DNA of 64,000 nt from UA16 sp905478895. GTDB lineage: Bacteria; Bacteroidota; Bacteroidia; Flavobacteriales_D; Sanyastnellaceae. The stretch spans positions 1,240,001 to 1,304,000 of the forward strand of contig CALSQO010000001.1 of the NCBI GenBank assembly GCA_943788495.1. The letters are read 5' to 3'. The notes under the pieces are model-generated. The model was not told the DNA's origin, ran no database searches, and saw only the letters and a list, made by a program, of their open reading frames with translations. Positions 56,465 to 64,000 of the stretch are shown in pieces (within the stretch, counting starts at the first letter, position 1; the number at the start of each line of letters is the position of its first letter). Made by a program: the position numbers and the translations under genes.

Positions 56465-57961
56465 TCAAGAATCCAAATCCTGTGAAAACATCCACTCGCG
56501 CGCAGCAAGCATCTGTGGCTGAAGGAAAACATCGGTACCCGAAAATGGAACAATTGCACGAAAGGCCTCTTGCAATTGTAGCAGCCGCGGGGCCATTCCC
56601 GGCTCATTGCGCAAGCTCGTTGCCTGAGCAGCCGTCAGGCATTCCACCGCCAGCACCTGTTCAACGTTGTCCAACACCTTCCAAAGCTTCAATGCACCAT
56701 TCGCTCCCATGCTCACATGATCTTCTTGACCGTTGCTGCTATCAATGGTATCCGATGAGCTCGGTGTGCACAATTGTTTGTTCTGTGAAACCAGGGACGC
56801 CGAAGTGTACTGGGCAATCATCAAACCACTGTTAAGACCTGGATTGGAGGACAAAAATGCCGGTAAGCCTTGCTTTCCTGAAAGCAGTTTGAAGGTCCGG
56901 CGTTCTGAGATGCTTCCCCACTCATGCGCCGCAAGTGCCAGGGCATCCAGATGCAAAGCCAGCGGTTGGCCATGGAAGTTTCCACCGCTCAAAATCTGAT
57001 TCAATGCCGGGAAAATAAGCGGGTTGTCGGTTACCGCATTCACTTCATTTTCGAAGACACCTCGAGCGTACTGCAGGGAATTCCTTGAAGCTCCATGCAC
57101 CTGAGGCGTGCAGCGGAATGAATAAGGGTCTTGCACCTGCTGCCGAGGTCTTTTCTGCCATTCACTGCCCTCGAGCCATTGGCGAACATTGCCCGCAACC
57201 ATTTCCGCACCCACTTGATTTCGGATTTGATGGATGCACGCCTCGAACGGTTCTGGACGTCCCATCCAGGCCTCCAGTGACCATGCGCACAGCGCATCTG
57301 CCCACTGGGCGATGCGCTCCAATCGTTTCACGGCCATGACGCCGTATCCCAGCATGAGTTGCGTTCCATTGATCAAGGCCAATCCTTCTTTCGCACCCAA
57401 TGTCAATGGCTTCCAGCCTTTCGCGAGCAAAACGTCCATCGCAGGAACCGAAACACCATCCACCCTTACTTCTCCCTCTCCGATCAAAGGCAGAACCATG
57501 TGTGCCAAAGGCGCCAGATCTCCACTGGCTCCAAGCGAACCTTGGCTTGGAATCACAGGATAAACACGTGCATTGAGATGATCGACCAGGCGCTGAACCG
57601 TTTGCAATTGGATGCCGCTGTGCCCTTTGGAAAGGGCTTTAATCTTCAGCAATAACATCGATTTGACTATTTCTTCCGGAACGTCATCGCCCACTCCACA
57701 GGCATGCGAAATCAGTAGATTTCGCTGCAATTCACTCAATTGATCTGACCCCACTCGGGTATGTGCCAAATCACCAAACCCTGTGTTGACCCCATAGATG
57801 GTGGGCTCTGAAGGATCCTTCAAACGTTCTTCGAGGTAGTTCCTGCAATCCTGAATGGATCGTTCTGCTTCCACAGAAAGGGCTACGTCGTTGGTGGATT
57901 CTACCCAGTCCCACACGGATTCGAGGGACCAGTGATCGAGGTTCAGTTCATTTACTTTCAC
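56465..57961 (-). CDS. hutH: Histidine ammonia-lyase
   Basis: A 498-residue enzyme that removes ammonia from histidine to give urocanate. The residues that form the MIO cofactor, Ala145-Ser-Gly, lie in GSLGASGDLAPLAHM; IYGVNTGFGDLA (55-66) provides the catalytic Tyr, and SNGQEDHVSMGANGA is the conserved C-terminal active-site stretch. It starts with GTG; a TATATTCG -7 box lies exactly 4 nt upstream, which supports this start. It stands 18 kb from hutI-ftcD, so the pathway is split, and it heads the strand that carries the MacAB-like exporter. Confidence 0.96.
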   Translation of the reverse strand: MKVNELNLDHWSLESVWDWVESTNDVALSVEAERSIQDCRNYLEERLKDPSEPTIYGVNTGFGDLAHTRVGSDQLSELQRNLLISHACGVGDDVPEEIVKSMLLLKIKALSKGHSGIQLQTVQRLVDHLNARVYPVIPSQGSLGASGDLAPLAHMVLPLIGEGEVRVDGVSVPAMDVLLAKGWKPLTLGAKEGLALINGTQLMLGYGVMAVKRLERIAQWADALCAWSLEAWMGRPEPFEACIHQIRNQVGAEMVAGNVRQWLEGSEWQKRPRQQVQDPYSFRCTPQVHGASRNSLQYARGVFENEVNAVTDNPLIFPALNQILSGGNFHGQPLALHLDALALAAHEWGSISERRTFKLLSGKQGLPAFLSSNPGLNSGLMIAQYTSASLVSQNKQLCTPSSSDTIDSSNGQEDHVSMGANGALKLWKVLDNVEQVLAVECLTAAQATSLRNEPGMAPRLLQLQEAFRAIVPFSGTDVFLQPQMLAAREWMFSQDLDS

Positions 57962-57965
57962 CCTT

Positions 57966-57973
57966 CGAATATA
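57966..57973 (-). promoter_or_regulatory. -7 box (TATATTCG) of hutH, 4 nt before the GTG
   Basis: Same octamer as before the sirtuin gene, then AAGG and the GTG start. Separated by 27 nt from the divergent M16 gene box. Confidence 0.55.
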
Positions 57974-58000
57974 ATGCCATTGTCACCGTTCAAGGCTTCT

Positions 58001-58008
58001 TATCTTCG
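58001..58008 (+). promoter_or_regulatory. -7 box (TATCTTCG) of the M16 gene
   Basis: Identical to the SRP RNA box. It lies 20 nt before the ATG, so this transcript should have a short leader of about 16 nt. Confidence 0.5.
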
Positions 58009-58028
58009 AACCAGATAAAACGACTTCC

Positions 58029-60083
58029 ATGACCACCCCAATTCGAATGATTGCTTTTTGCCTGAGCGCGGGCCTTTCTTTCATGCAATTCATGCCGATT
58101 GCAGTAAAGGCTCAATCTCCTTCTTCTGCGCAAAGTGACATCAGTCTTGATGCCATTGCTGATATCGAACGTGACAACGGGCTATCGCTTGCAATGATCG
58201 AAAGCCCCCTGTTTGATCAGAGTGCAATCGCCATCAATTGGTCCTACAACCGCGGAATGCAGACGGATCGAACGGGATTGGCAGAGGCACACATGCAATG
58301 CTTACTTCAGCTCTTCGAGAAAAATGTGCAAAAAACAACGCTGAATTGGGACTCCCTTCGCATCCATGCCACAGAGCATACTGTGTCCTTCACCCCTCCC
58401 AATCAAGGCATGGCTGAAGTCATTTCCGCGCTCGCTGTCGCCGTGATCGCATTTGACACCGACTCCGTAGATTGGGCTGCCATTCGAACGGAGATGGAGG
58501 CAGTGCTTCAAACCAATGGAGCGCTTTTAGGCACAGAACCAATGGATCAACTCATGGATCACATTTTGTTTTCAGCCAAGCATCCGTATGGTGAAATTCC
58601 CGACAGCACCTCCCTCTCAGCCATCAGCCTGAGCGATATCATGGAATTTCATCGCCAATATTTCCGACCAAACAATTGCCGAATTGTCATCTGCTCCGCT
58701 CCAAAAGTGGCCGATGAAAACAGCGCCTCGAAATGGGCTTCAGCGTTTGACGAATGGAAATCTCGGTCCGTTCCTGTTTCAAGCATTTCACGACCGGCTG
58801 TAAGTCGCAACACGGAGGTTGCCTGGATTGAATCCGACGAACTTAAATTTGTCGCGTTTCGAGCCGGACATGTGATGCGATTGAAACCGGGAGATAGCGA
58901 AGCTTGGATTCTGAGGACCGCTGCAACGATTCTCGAGCAGCGTTTGAATGACGGACTGACCGTTGACGAAAACATATCCGTTCATTTCAAGTCCGATGCC
59001 AACACCGGACGATTCATCGCACAGGGTATATTGCATCGTTCGAAGCTGACAAATCGCATGAGTCAGCTGCAGGAGGAGCTCCAGCGCATCACCGATGACT
59101 TGGTGACGGAGGTTGAGCTCAACGCCGCGAAACAGCAATTAAGTGAAGCCCATCGTTCCAACGCCAGCGATGCGCGTTGGATTGCAACGCACGCAGCAAA
59201 ACGCACGGAGTCCTTGATATCATGGTCCACGGCTTCGGTACAGCACCGTCTAGACAATGCCAGTGCCAATGAAGTGCGACGTGTGGCAAACAACCGATTG
59301 CGTCCTCGAAATCTCAATTTCTTGGGGGACGGACCGAAAGAGGTTGGTCTCGATTTAGGCACTGCGCTTGACAGCGACGGAAATATTGATTGGTACGATG
59401 ATGCAGGCCACTTGCTTGAACCATACGTGCCGGTTCCTGGCTTGGAAGCCGCGCGTATTTTCGATGCTTATTATGAGGCTTGTGGGGGCGCGAATGCATT
59501 CGAAACCACGAAATCTTCGCTCGCCGTGACACGCATGGATGCAGAAGGCGGCACGGTATATACCATCACGACAAAAAGCCTTTATGGCACAGGGTTCGTT
59601 GCTTCCTATGAAGCCAATGGTCAGGTCATGATGGAAAATGTCGTGACGATCGAGGATGGATTCAAACGTCAAATGGGCATCAATCAAAAAATGAGCACAA
59701 GCGAGTACGATCGCCTCCGGCCCCAAATTTACCTCGATCGACTTCTTCGCTTGTCAGAACTGCAAGGCACTGCGGAAGTGCTCGGTAGTTACGCGACCAA
59801 AGGAACAAGCCAATACGTAGTGCGCATCCATTACGCAGATGCCAGCGAAGAAACACTATTCTTTGATTCGGTTTCTTCCAAACTCATCGCAGCTGAGGTA
59901 AAACGTTCCGGCGGAAGCGGCGTGAACACAACCCACTACGACTTCGACCAATATCAATCGTATGATGGCTTGGCTTTCCCAACGGTTATCACCCAAACCA
60001 CCAATGGTCGATCGATTCAATTCATCACCGAAGCGATGGATTTAAACATCCGAATCAGCCCGGAAATATTTAAGCGATATTGA
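58029..60083 (+). CDS. M16 peptidase-like protein lacking the zinc motif, with LolA-like C-terminal domain
   Basis: The 684-residue secreted protein (signal peptide to about residue 29) has two M16 (pitrilysin/insulinase) fold units; the strand-loop FHRQYFRPNNCRIVICSA is typical. At the place of the HxxEH zinc motif it reads GLAEAHMQCLLQLFE, with neither the first His nor the Glu in register, so it should not be a working peptidase by itself. M16 enzymes often pair with such inactive partners. From about residue 475 (ACGGANAFETTKSSLAVTRM) a beta-rich domain like those of lipoprotein-sorting proteins (LolA/LolB fold) follows, known to trail M16 units in Bacteroidota. The ftsE gene starts 5 nt after the stop. 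Confidence 0.8.
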   Translation: MTTPIRMIAFCLSAGLSFMQFMPIAVKAQSPSSAQSDISLDAIADIERDNGLSLAMIESPLFDQSAIAINWSYNRGMQTDRTGLAEAHMQCLLQLFEKNVQKTTLNWDSLRIHATEHTVSFTPPNQGMAEVISALAVAVIAFDTDSVDWAAIRTEMEAVLQTNGALLGTEPMDQLMDHILFSAKHPYGEIPDSTSLSAISLSDIMEFHRQYFRPNNCRIVICSAPKVADENSASKWASAFDEWKSRSVPVSSISRPAVSRNTEVAWIESDELKFVAFRAGHVMRLKPGDSEAWILRTAATILEQRLNDGLTVDENISVHFKSDANTGRFIAQGILHRSKLTNRMSQLQEELQRITDDLVTEVELNAAKQQLSEAHRSNASDARWIATHAAKRTESLISWSTASVQHRLDNASANEVRRVANNRLRPRNLNFLGDGPKEVGLDLGTALDSDGNIDWYDDAGHLLEPYVPVPGLEAARIFDAYYEACGGANAFETTKSSLAVTRMDAEGGTVYTITTKSLYGTGFVASYEANGQVMMENVVTIEDGFKRQMGINQKMSTSEYDRLRPQIYLDRLLRLSELQGTAEVLGSYATKGTSQYVVRIHYADASEETLFFDSVSSKLIAAEVKRSGGSGVNTTHYDFDQYQSYDGLAFPTVITQTTNGRSIQFITEAMDLNIRISPEIFKRY

Positions 60084-60088
60084 CATTC

Positions 60089-60775
60089 ATGGAATCCAAA
60101 ACACTTGTCCAACTCGAATCCATCGCGGTCCAGCAAGCAGAACATGCGGTGCTCAAAGATGTCAATCTCACCATTAAAAGTGGCGAATTGGTTTACCTCA
60201 TTGGCAAGACGGGCTCTGGAAAGAGTTCGTTGCTCAAGGCTCTCTACGGAGACCTTCCCATCGCCTCAGGGAAAGGCAAAGTTTGCGGCCATGACCTCGC
60301 GAAAACCAATCGCAAAAACATGCACCTGCTGCGCCGAGATCTCGGCATCGTCTTTCAAGATTTTGCTTTGTTGCAAGACCGAACAGCCGAGGCCAACCTT
60401 GCGTTTGTGCTGCTGGCAACAGGCTGGAGCAAAGGAGCTGCCCTGGAGAATCGCATCCAAACGTGCCTGAAATCGGTTGGGTTGGAAACGAAAGGCTACA
60501 AAATGCCTCACTCCTTATCCGGAGGGGAACAACAGCGATTGGCGATTGCGCGTGCTTTGCTCAACGAACCACCTTTGATCATTGCGGACGAGCCCACCGG
60601 CAATTTAGATCCTGAGACGACCGATGGGATATTGCAATTGCTCCATGATTTAGCGAAACAAGAGCGTTCGGTGATCATGGCTACGCATGACCATCAAGCG
60701 TGGAACAAATACCCGGGACGTGTTATCGAATGCGTGAACGGTGGGATCGCAGAACTCCCAAATATTCCTGTATGA
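60089..60775 (+). CDS. ftsE: Cell-division ABC ATPase FtsE
   Basis: A 228-residue ATPase with Walker A GKTGSGKSS, Q-loop IVFQDFALLQDR, signature LSGGEQQR, Walker B LIIADEPTGNLDPET and His switch MATHDH. The stretches LLRRDLGIVFQDF and FVLLATGW are characteristic of FtsE of Bacteroidota. With FtsX it controls peptidoglycan hydrolases at the septum; ftsX is not in the window. ATG at 60089 is preferred to a TTG overlapping the upstream stop. The next gene overlaps the stop by 4 nt (ATGA). Confidence 0.9.
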   Translation: MESKTLVQLESIAVQQAEHAVLKDVNLTIKSGELVYLIGKTGSGKSSLLKALYGDLPIASGKGKVCGHDLAKTNRKNMHLLRRDLGIVFQDFALLQDRTAEANLAFVLLATGWSKGAALENRIQTCLKSVGLETKGYKMPHSLSGGEQQRLAIARALLNEPPLIIADEPTGNLDPETTDGILQLLHDLAKQERSVIMATHDHQAWNKYPGRVIECVNGGIAELPNIPV

Positions 60776-61542
60776 AACAAGAAGTTCAACCACTTCTTAG
60801 CATCATCATCCCGGTGAAGGACAATTTTTCCGGCCTGAAAAAGACACTGGACGTCGTATTCGCACTGAATCAATCAATTGATCGGATTGAGCTAATTGTC
60901 ATCGATGGCGGAGGATGCCGTCACACCGAACAATTTTTATTGGAAAACCAGCATCGAATTCATCACATTCGCTCGGCTTCTGATTCGGGAATATACCACG
61001 CCATGAACTACGGCAAAGGCTGCGCAACTGCCCCGTGGGTTTGGTTTTGCGGTGCGGGAGATTTGCCTGTTAAGGACACCTGGCTTGCCTTCTTGCCTCA
61101 GATGCAAAATTGGGCACAGGATAAACTGCATATTTTTGGCGTTGACCTCGGGAATGAGCGTGAAATTGGTGTCCCCTCTCATTATCCTCCTCGCTGGGAT
61201 GAATCGTTGGTTTGGCGTAATACGACACACCACCAAGGGGTGATTTACCCACGGGCAATCATTCAGGCGACGGATTTCAAGCCGGCATATAGCATTCTTG
61301 CCGATTACGCCATGCACTTGCATTTTTGGTCCGCTGGCGTCGGTGCCTCTTTGCATGACGCAACGTGGAGCCACATTGAAACGGGAGGCGTTTCAAGAAA
61401 CTTTGGTGTCCGACTTTATTGGCAGGAATGGAAATTGAAACGCAAAACGATTCGGGGGTGGCAACGGGCCGTGCAACCCTTATGGTTGCTGATCAAATTC
61501 GGCTTCAAAAAATCCGGAATCCATCGCACCGGAGCGGCTTAA
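60772..61542 (+). CDS. GT2 family glycosyltransferase (WcaA-like)
   Basis: A 256-residue GT-A enzyme: LLSIIIPVKDNFSGLKKTL at the N-terminus, ELIVIDGGG, then SDSGIYHAMNYG, a stretch typical of colanic-acid type GT2 transferases, and WFCGAGD at the place of the DxD metal site. Start at 60772 overlaps the ftsE stop; an in-frame start further upstream would lie inside ftsE. No membrane helix; it should act in the cytoplasm on a surface-polysaccharide or glycoprotein-glycan precursor. It is convergent with, and overlaps by 4 nt, the GT4 gene. Confidence 0.87.
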   Translation: MKQEVQPLLSIIIPVKDNFSGLKKTLDVVFALNQSIDRIELIVIDGGGCRHTEQFLLENQHRIHHIRSASDSGIYHAMNYGKGCATAPWVWFCGAGDLPVKDTWLAFLPQMQNWAQDKLHIFGVDLGNEREIGVPSHYPPRWDESLVWRNTTHHQGVIYPRAIIQATDFKPAYSILADYAMHLHFWSAGVGASLHDATWSHIETGGVSRNFGVRLYWQEWKLKRKTIRGWQRAVQPLWLLIKFGFKKSGIHRTGAA

Positions 61543-62693
61543 AGCACCGCTTCTGCTGCCTTCATGGCTTCCGCAATTATCGCCGCTTCAGCCTGCCAAT
61601 TCAACGATTCAGAAGCTTCCGAGCAACGACGTTCCCATTCCACGGATGGTGTTTGCAAAACTGCATCCACAGCCATGCCAATCGCAGTTGGACTGTGGTC
61701 ATCAATGACCACACCAATCTGCCAATCCTCCACAACCTTCTTCACTTCCGGCATGGGACTCGCCACCACCGGAATCCTTGCATGGATATAGTCAAACAAT
61801 TTGTTGGGAAGACTGAACCAATAATTGCCGTGTACGCCGCGATCCAAACTAAATCCGAAATCCGCCGCTGCCGTGAGTGTGCACAGCTTTTCAAAGGGCA
61901 TCTTAGGAAGGCATATCAGACGTCCATCGCAGGATGAGACTTGTCGCATCGCCCATTCAAATTCGGCCCCGGCGCCAACCACCACTAAATGCCATGCACG
62001 GTTTGCACGAAGCGCTTCGACAGCCTCCTTCACGCCTCGATCTTTATCGAGGTAAGCGCCTTGTAACACCGCGAAAACGGCGTCCTTGGGGATGCCCAAC
62101 TCTTCACGCCATTTCACTTTTTCCGTTTGGAATTCGCGTTTCAAAGGCATATTCCGCACCACCCGTGGTCGAACCGACAAGGCCGTTGGGTAGCGTTTTT
62201 CATACGCGTTCGCGATGGAATCATTGACCGTAATCACCGATTTAAGGCGGGGGTACACCCAATGCTCAAGACGCAACCAAACGCCACGTTGAAAGGGCCT
62301 TCCGGTCAAGCCGGCTGCCTCTGTAAAAAATTCATGGCTGTCATAAATCAGCGGAATGCCATGCCATTTCGAGGCCAAAAAAGCAGGCAACAGCGTGTCC
62401 AAATCGTTGGCCCAAATGGCGTCGCAACGCGTGCGGAGCAATTCCACCAGCAAAGCACATTGCCAAGTCGCGTAAAAGAGAAACCCACGAGCAAACAAAA
62501 CTGAAAGCCGCTTTCCTCCGTGCGGAATGGCCAGCGCCTCAGATCCAGGCATCGTTCGCCCAATCAAAAATGGAATCCAAGACAAATCCTGCAGGGTGGT
62601 GCAGGTTTTCAGGACCCGCTGATCGTGATTGAGATCATTGGAAACCAGAACAGCTATCTTTTTCTGTACGGGAGAATTCGTCGCTTCAACCAT
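61539..62693 (-). CDS. GT4-like (GT-B fold) glycosyltransferase
   Basis: A 384-residue protein with the two Rossmann halves of GT-B enzymes: VLVSNDLNHDQRV and DAIWANDLDTLLPAF in the N-terminal half, and AVLQGAYLDKDRGV, VVVGAGAE and LPNKLFDYIHARIPVVASPMPE in the donor-binding half, the last equivalent to the E-x7-E region although only one acidic residue is obvious. Donor and acceptor are unknown; together with the convergent GT2 gene it suggests a small surface-glycan module. The start overlaps the upstream exonuclease stop by 8 nt. Confidence 0.87.
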   Translation of the reverse strand: MVEATNSPVQKKIAVLVSNDLNHDQRVLKTCTTLQDLSWIPFLIGRTMPGSEALAIPHGGKRLSVLFARGFLFYATWQCALLVELLRTRCDAIWANDLDTLLPAFLASKWHGIPLIYDSHEFFTEAAGLTGRPFQRGVWLRLEHWVYPRLKSVITVNDSIANAYEKRYPTALSVRPRVVRNMPLKREFQTEKVKWREELGIPKDAVFAVLQGAYLDKDRGVKEAVEALRANRAWHLVVVGAGAEFEWAMRQVSSCDGRLICLPKMPFEKLCTLTAAADFGFSLDRGVHGNYWFSLPNKLFDYIHARIPVVASPMPEVKKVVEDWQIGVVIDDHSPTAIGMAVDAVLQTPSVEWERRCSEASESLNWQAEAAIIAEAMKAAEAVL

Positions 62694-63522
62694 TCATTTC
62701 TGCATGAACCTGACGGAGGACTTTCTTGGTGTATTCTGGGAAGTCCGCCCCCATCATCCACCCAAAATAACCCGGATTTGCAGTGAGGACTTCCGTCACC
62801 TTCTTTCCTTTGTGCTGGCCAAAATTGAAAAGTACTTCATTGGCGTCGTTGTACGCAAATCGCCCAGCCAAATCAGCAAATCGCTGGCGTTGACAAAAGC
62901 CATGAAGGGCATCCATCTCCGTGGGCACTGGACCGACGACTTCATCATCGGAAATGCGAACGGTGGTCTCAGGGTATTTCTCCAATTGCGCTAAAAGAAC
63001 TTCCAATGTGGCTTCGGTATCAGGCAACGCCTCGTGCGCACCTTCTAATTCTTTCCCGCAATAAAAACGATAAGCAGCCCGCAAGGTCCGCTGTTCCATC
63101 AAATGAAAGATGTTTTGAACGTCGATTAAGTTTCGGCCCTCAAGATCAAAATCAATGCCGTTGCGCAAAAACTCTTCTGCCAAAAATGGAACATCAAATC
63201 GGTTGGAATTGTAGCCTCCCAAATCGCACCCTTCCAGAAACTCCGCCATGCTTTTTGCAAACTGCCGAAATGTCGGACGATCCGCAACATCGGCATCGTA
63301 AATGCCATGAATCAAACTGGTTTCGAGGGGAATGGGCACACCCGGATTGATCAAAAGTCGGTGCGCTTCTCCGCGTGCCTCAGGCTTCTTCTCGACCGTT
63401 CCATCGGGATGAACCTTGATCATTGCAATTTCGACAATGCGGTCCTTGGAAAGGTCTGTGCCCGTCGTTTCAAGGTCAAAAATGACCAAAGGCTTCTTCA
63501 GTTTTAAGGCACTCAAATTCAT
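62686..63522 (-). CDS. DnaQ-like DEDDh 3'-5' exonuclease with DUF3820-like C-terminal domain
   Basis: A 278-residue protein. Exo I is VIFDLETTGTDLSKDRIVE (Asp, Glu), Exo II is LGGYNSNRFDVPFLAEE, and Exo III is EGAHEALPDTEAT (His, Asp). The last 60 residues, with LFNFGQHKGKKVTEV and NPGYFGWM, match the small DUF3820 domain often fused to such exonucleases in Bacteroidota. It could proofread or repair DNA or trim RNA. It is the middle gene of a minus-strand run E2-exonuclease-GT4, starting 21 nt after the E2 stop. Confidence 0.9.
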   Translation of the reverse strand: MNLSALKLKKPLVIFDLETTGTDLSKDRIVEIAMIKVHPDGTVEKKPEARGEAHRLLINPGVPIPLETSLIHGIYDADVADRPTFRQFAKSMAEFLEGCDLGGYNSNRFDVPFLAEEFLRNGIDFDLEGRNLIDVQNIFHLMEQRTLRAAYRFYCGKELEGAHEALPDTEATLEVLLAQLEKYPETTVRISDDEVVGPVPTEMDALHGFCQRQRFADLAGRFAYNDANEVLFNFGQHKGKKVTEVLTANPGYFGWMMGADFPEYTKKVLRQVHAEMNG

Positions 63523-63543
63523 TGCTTCGCTTTCGTTTCCTCG

Positions 63544-64000
63544 TTAGACAATGGTTCGATTCAAATCAAACCCTTCCAGATAATCTGCGACACGACGCAC
63601 AAAACTTCCTCCCAGCATTCCATCAACGACTCGGTGGTCATAGCTGTGGCTCAAAAACATCATTTGACGAACGCCGATGACGTCTCCTTCCTCGGTTTCG
63701 ATCACCGCAGGTTTCTTTCGAATGGCGCCCAAGGCCAATATGGCCACTTGTGGTTGATTGATGATTGGCGTGCCCATGACATTCCCAAAAGTGCCCACAT
63801 TGGACATGGTGTAAGTCCCTCCTGCAGTATCGTCGGGCTTCAATTTGCCCGCACGCGCTCTGCCGGCAAGGTCATTGACCTGATTGGCAAGACCGACCAA
63901 ACTCAACTGATCTGCATTGCGAATGACGGGCACAATCAAATTGCCTGATGGCAAGGCAGCAGCCATGCCCAAATTGATTTGCTTTTTAATCACAATCCGA
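63544..64000 (-). CDS. 2-oxoacid dehydrogenase E2 (dihydrolipoamide acyltransferase), C-terminal part
   Basis: Only the last ~150 residues are in the window; the frame is open to the edge. They form the catalytic acyltransferase domain: INLGMAAALPSGNLIVPVI, YTMSNVGTFGNVMGTPIINQ, and LSHSYDHRVVDGMLGG, in which His and Asp of HRxxDG catalyse acyl transfer to CoA. The lipoyl and E3-binding domains lie beyond the edge. Whether the complex acts on pyruvate, 2-oxoglutarate or branched-chain 2-oxoacids cannot be decided from this part. Confidence 0.9.
   Translation of the reverse strand, partial: RIVIKKQINLGMAAALPSGNLIVPVIRNADQLSLVGLANQVNDLAGRARAGKLKPDDTAGGTYTMSNVGTFGNVMGTPIINQPQVAILALGAIRKKPAVIETEEGDVIGVRQMMFLSHSYDHRVVDGMLGGSFVRRVADYLEGFDLNRTIV

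Noticed and set aside
1..64000. tRNA genes, insertion sequences, prophage genes, integrase attachment sites, origin of replication
   Set aside because: I looked for the conserved TTCGAATC-type T arm, transposase or integrase motifs and flanking direct repeats, and found none. gyrB alone is not evidence of an origin, as dnaA and dnaN are absent.

Overview
The window comes from a Bacteroidota genome, most likely a flavobacterium-like, free-living heterotroph. The evidence is lineage-typical: type IX secretion system (T9SS) type A and type B C-terminal sorting domains, a PorE-like protein, S46 dipeptidyl peptidase, a DUF4199 protein beside a GT2 glycosyltransferase, a Ccm cluster of the Bacteroidota kind, almost no Shine-Dalgarno sequences, and promoters built on the Bacteroidota -7 box TAnnTTTG. 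Base composition is near 50 % GC and uniform. I see no insertion sequence, phage gene, CRISPR array or tRNA. Genes are tightly packed; no real gene-free stretch exceeds about 200 nt.

Layout. 0-5.6 kb: a cut-off membrane glycosyltransferase, then two secreted M1 aminopeptidases flanking the biotin transporter BioY. 5.7-11.7 kb (minus strand): an ECF sigma factor, a single-pass PKD protein with anti-sigma-like topology, and a 1278-residue T9SS type B surface protein. 11.8-16.1 kb: mnmA and a modular T9SS type A protein with Kazal-like and Asp-rich repeats. 16.1-20.7 kb: GT2, DUF4199, SRP RNA, accC, a SIRT5-like sirtuin and a DEDDh exonuclease. 20.7-29.7 kb: ccmB-ccmC-ccmD-ccmE-ccmF, a DUF2520 Rossmann protein, KdsC-like phosphatase, yidC and a DUF6438 lipoprotein. 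29.7-35.8 kb: S46 peptidase, PEP carboxylase, trmD-rplS. 35.8-43.5 kb: hutI-ftcD, aroC, a dicarboxylate/amino-acid symporter, a PorE-like protein. 43.5-52.1 kb: DUF4920 lipoprotein, a TPR protein paired with an outer-membrane barrel, gyrB, an SDR enzyme. 52.1-58.0 kb (minus strand): hutH followed by a MacAB-like ABC exporter. 58-64 kb: an inactive-looking M16 protein, ftsE, two glycosyltransferases, a second exonuclease and the end of a 2-oxoacid dehydrogenase E2.

Together the genes suggest growth on peptides and amino acids: secreted M1 and S46 peptidases, amino-acid uptake, and histidine degradation to glutamate (hutH, hutI, ftcD; hutU is not in the window). PEP carboxylase and a biotin-dependent carboxylase with BioY serve anaplerosis and acyl-CoA carboxylation.

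Two window-wide observations matter most. First, at least nine genes have a -7 box ending only 3-6 nt before the start codon, and the SRP RNA 5' end calibrates the transcription start to the same distance, so these mRNAs are predicted to be leaderless. Second, five genes (the T9SS type A protein, ccmC, ccmF, the DUF2520 gene and yidC) are broken by clustered single-base indels while every piece still reads as its family, which points to sequence errors rather than decay. I found no convincing wholly new biological system; the best candidates are the ECF/PKD sorting-domain pair, the CxxxY-type CcmE cluster, and the uncharacterised TPR/beta-barrel pair upstream of gyrB.
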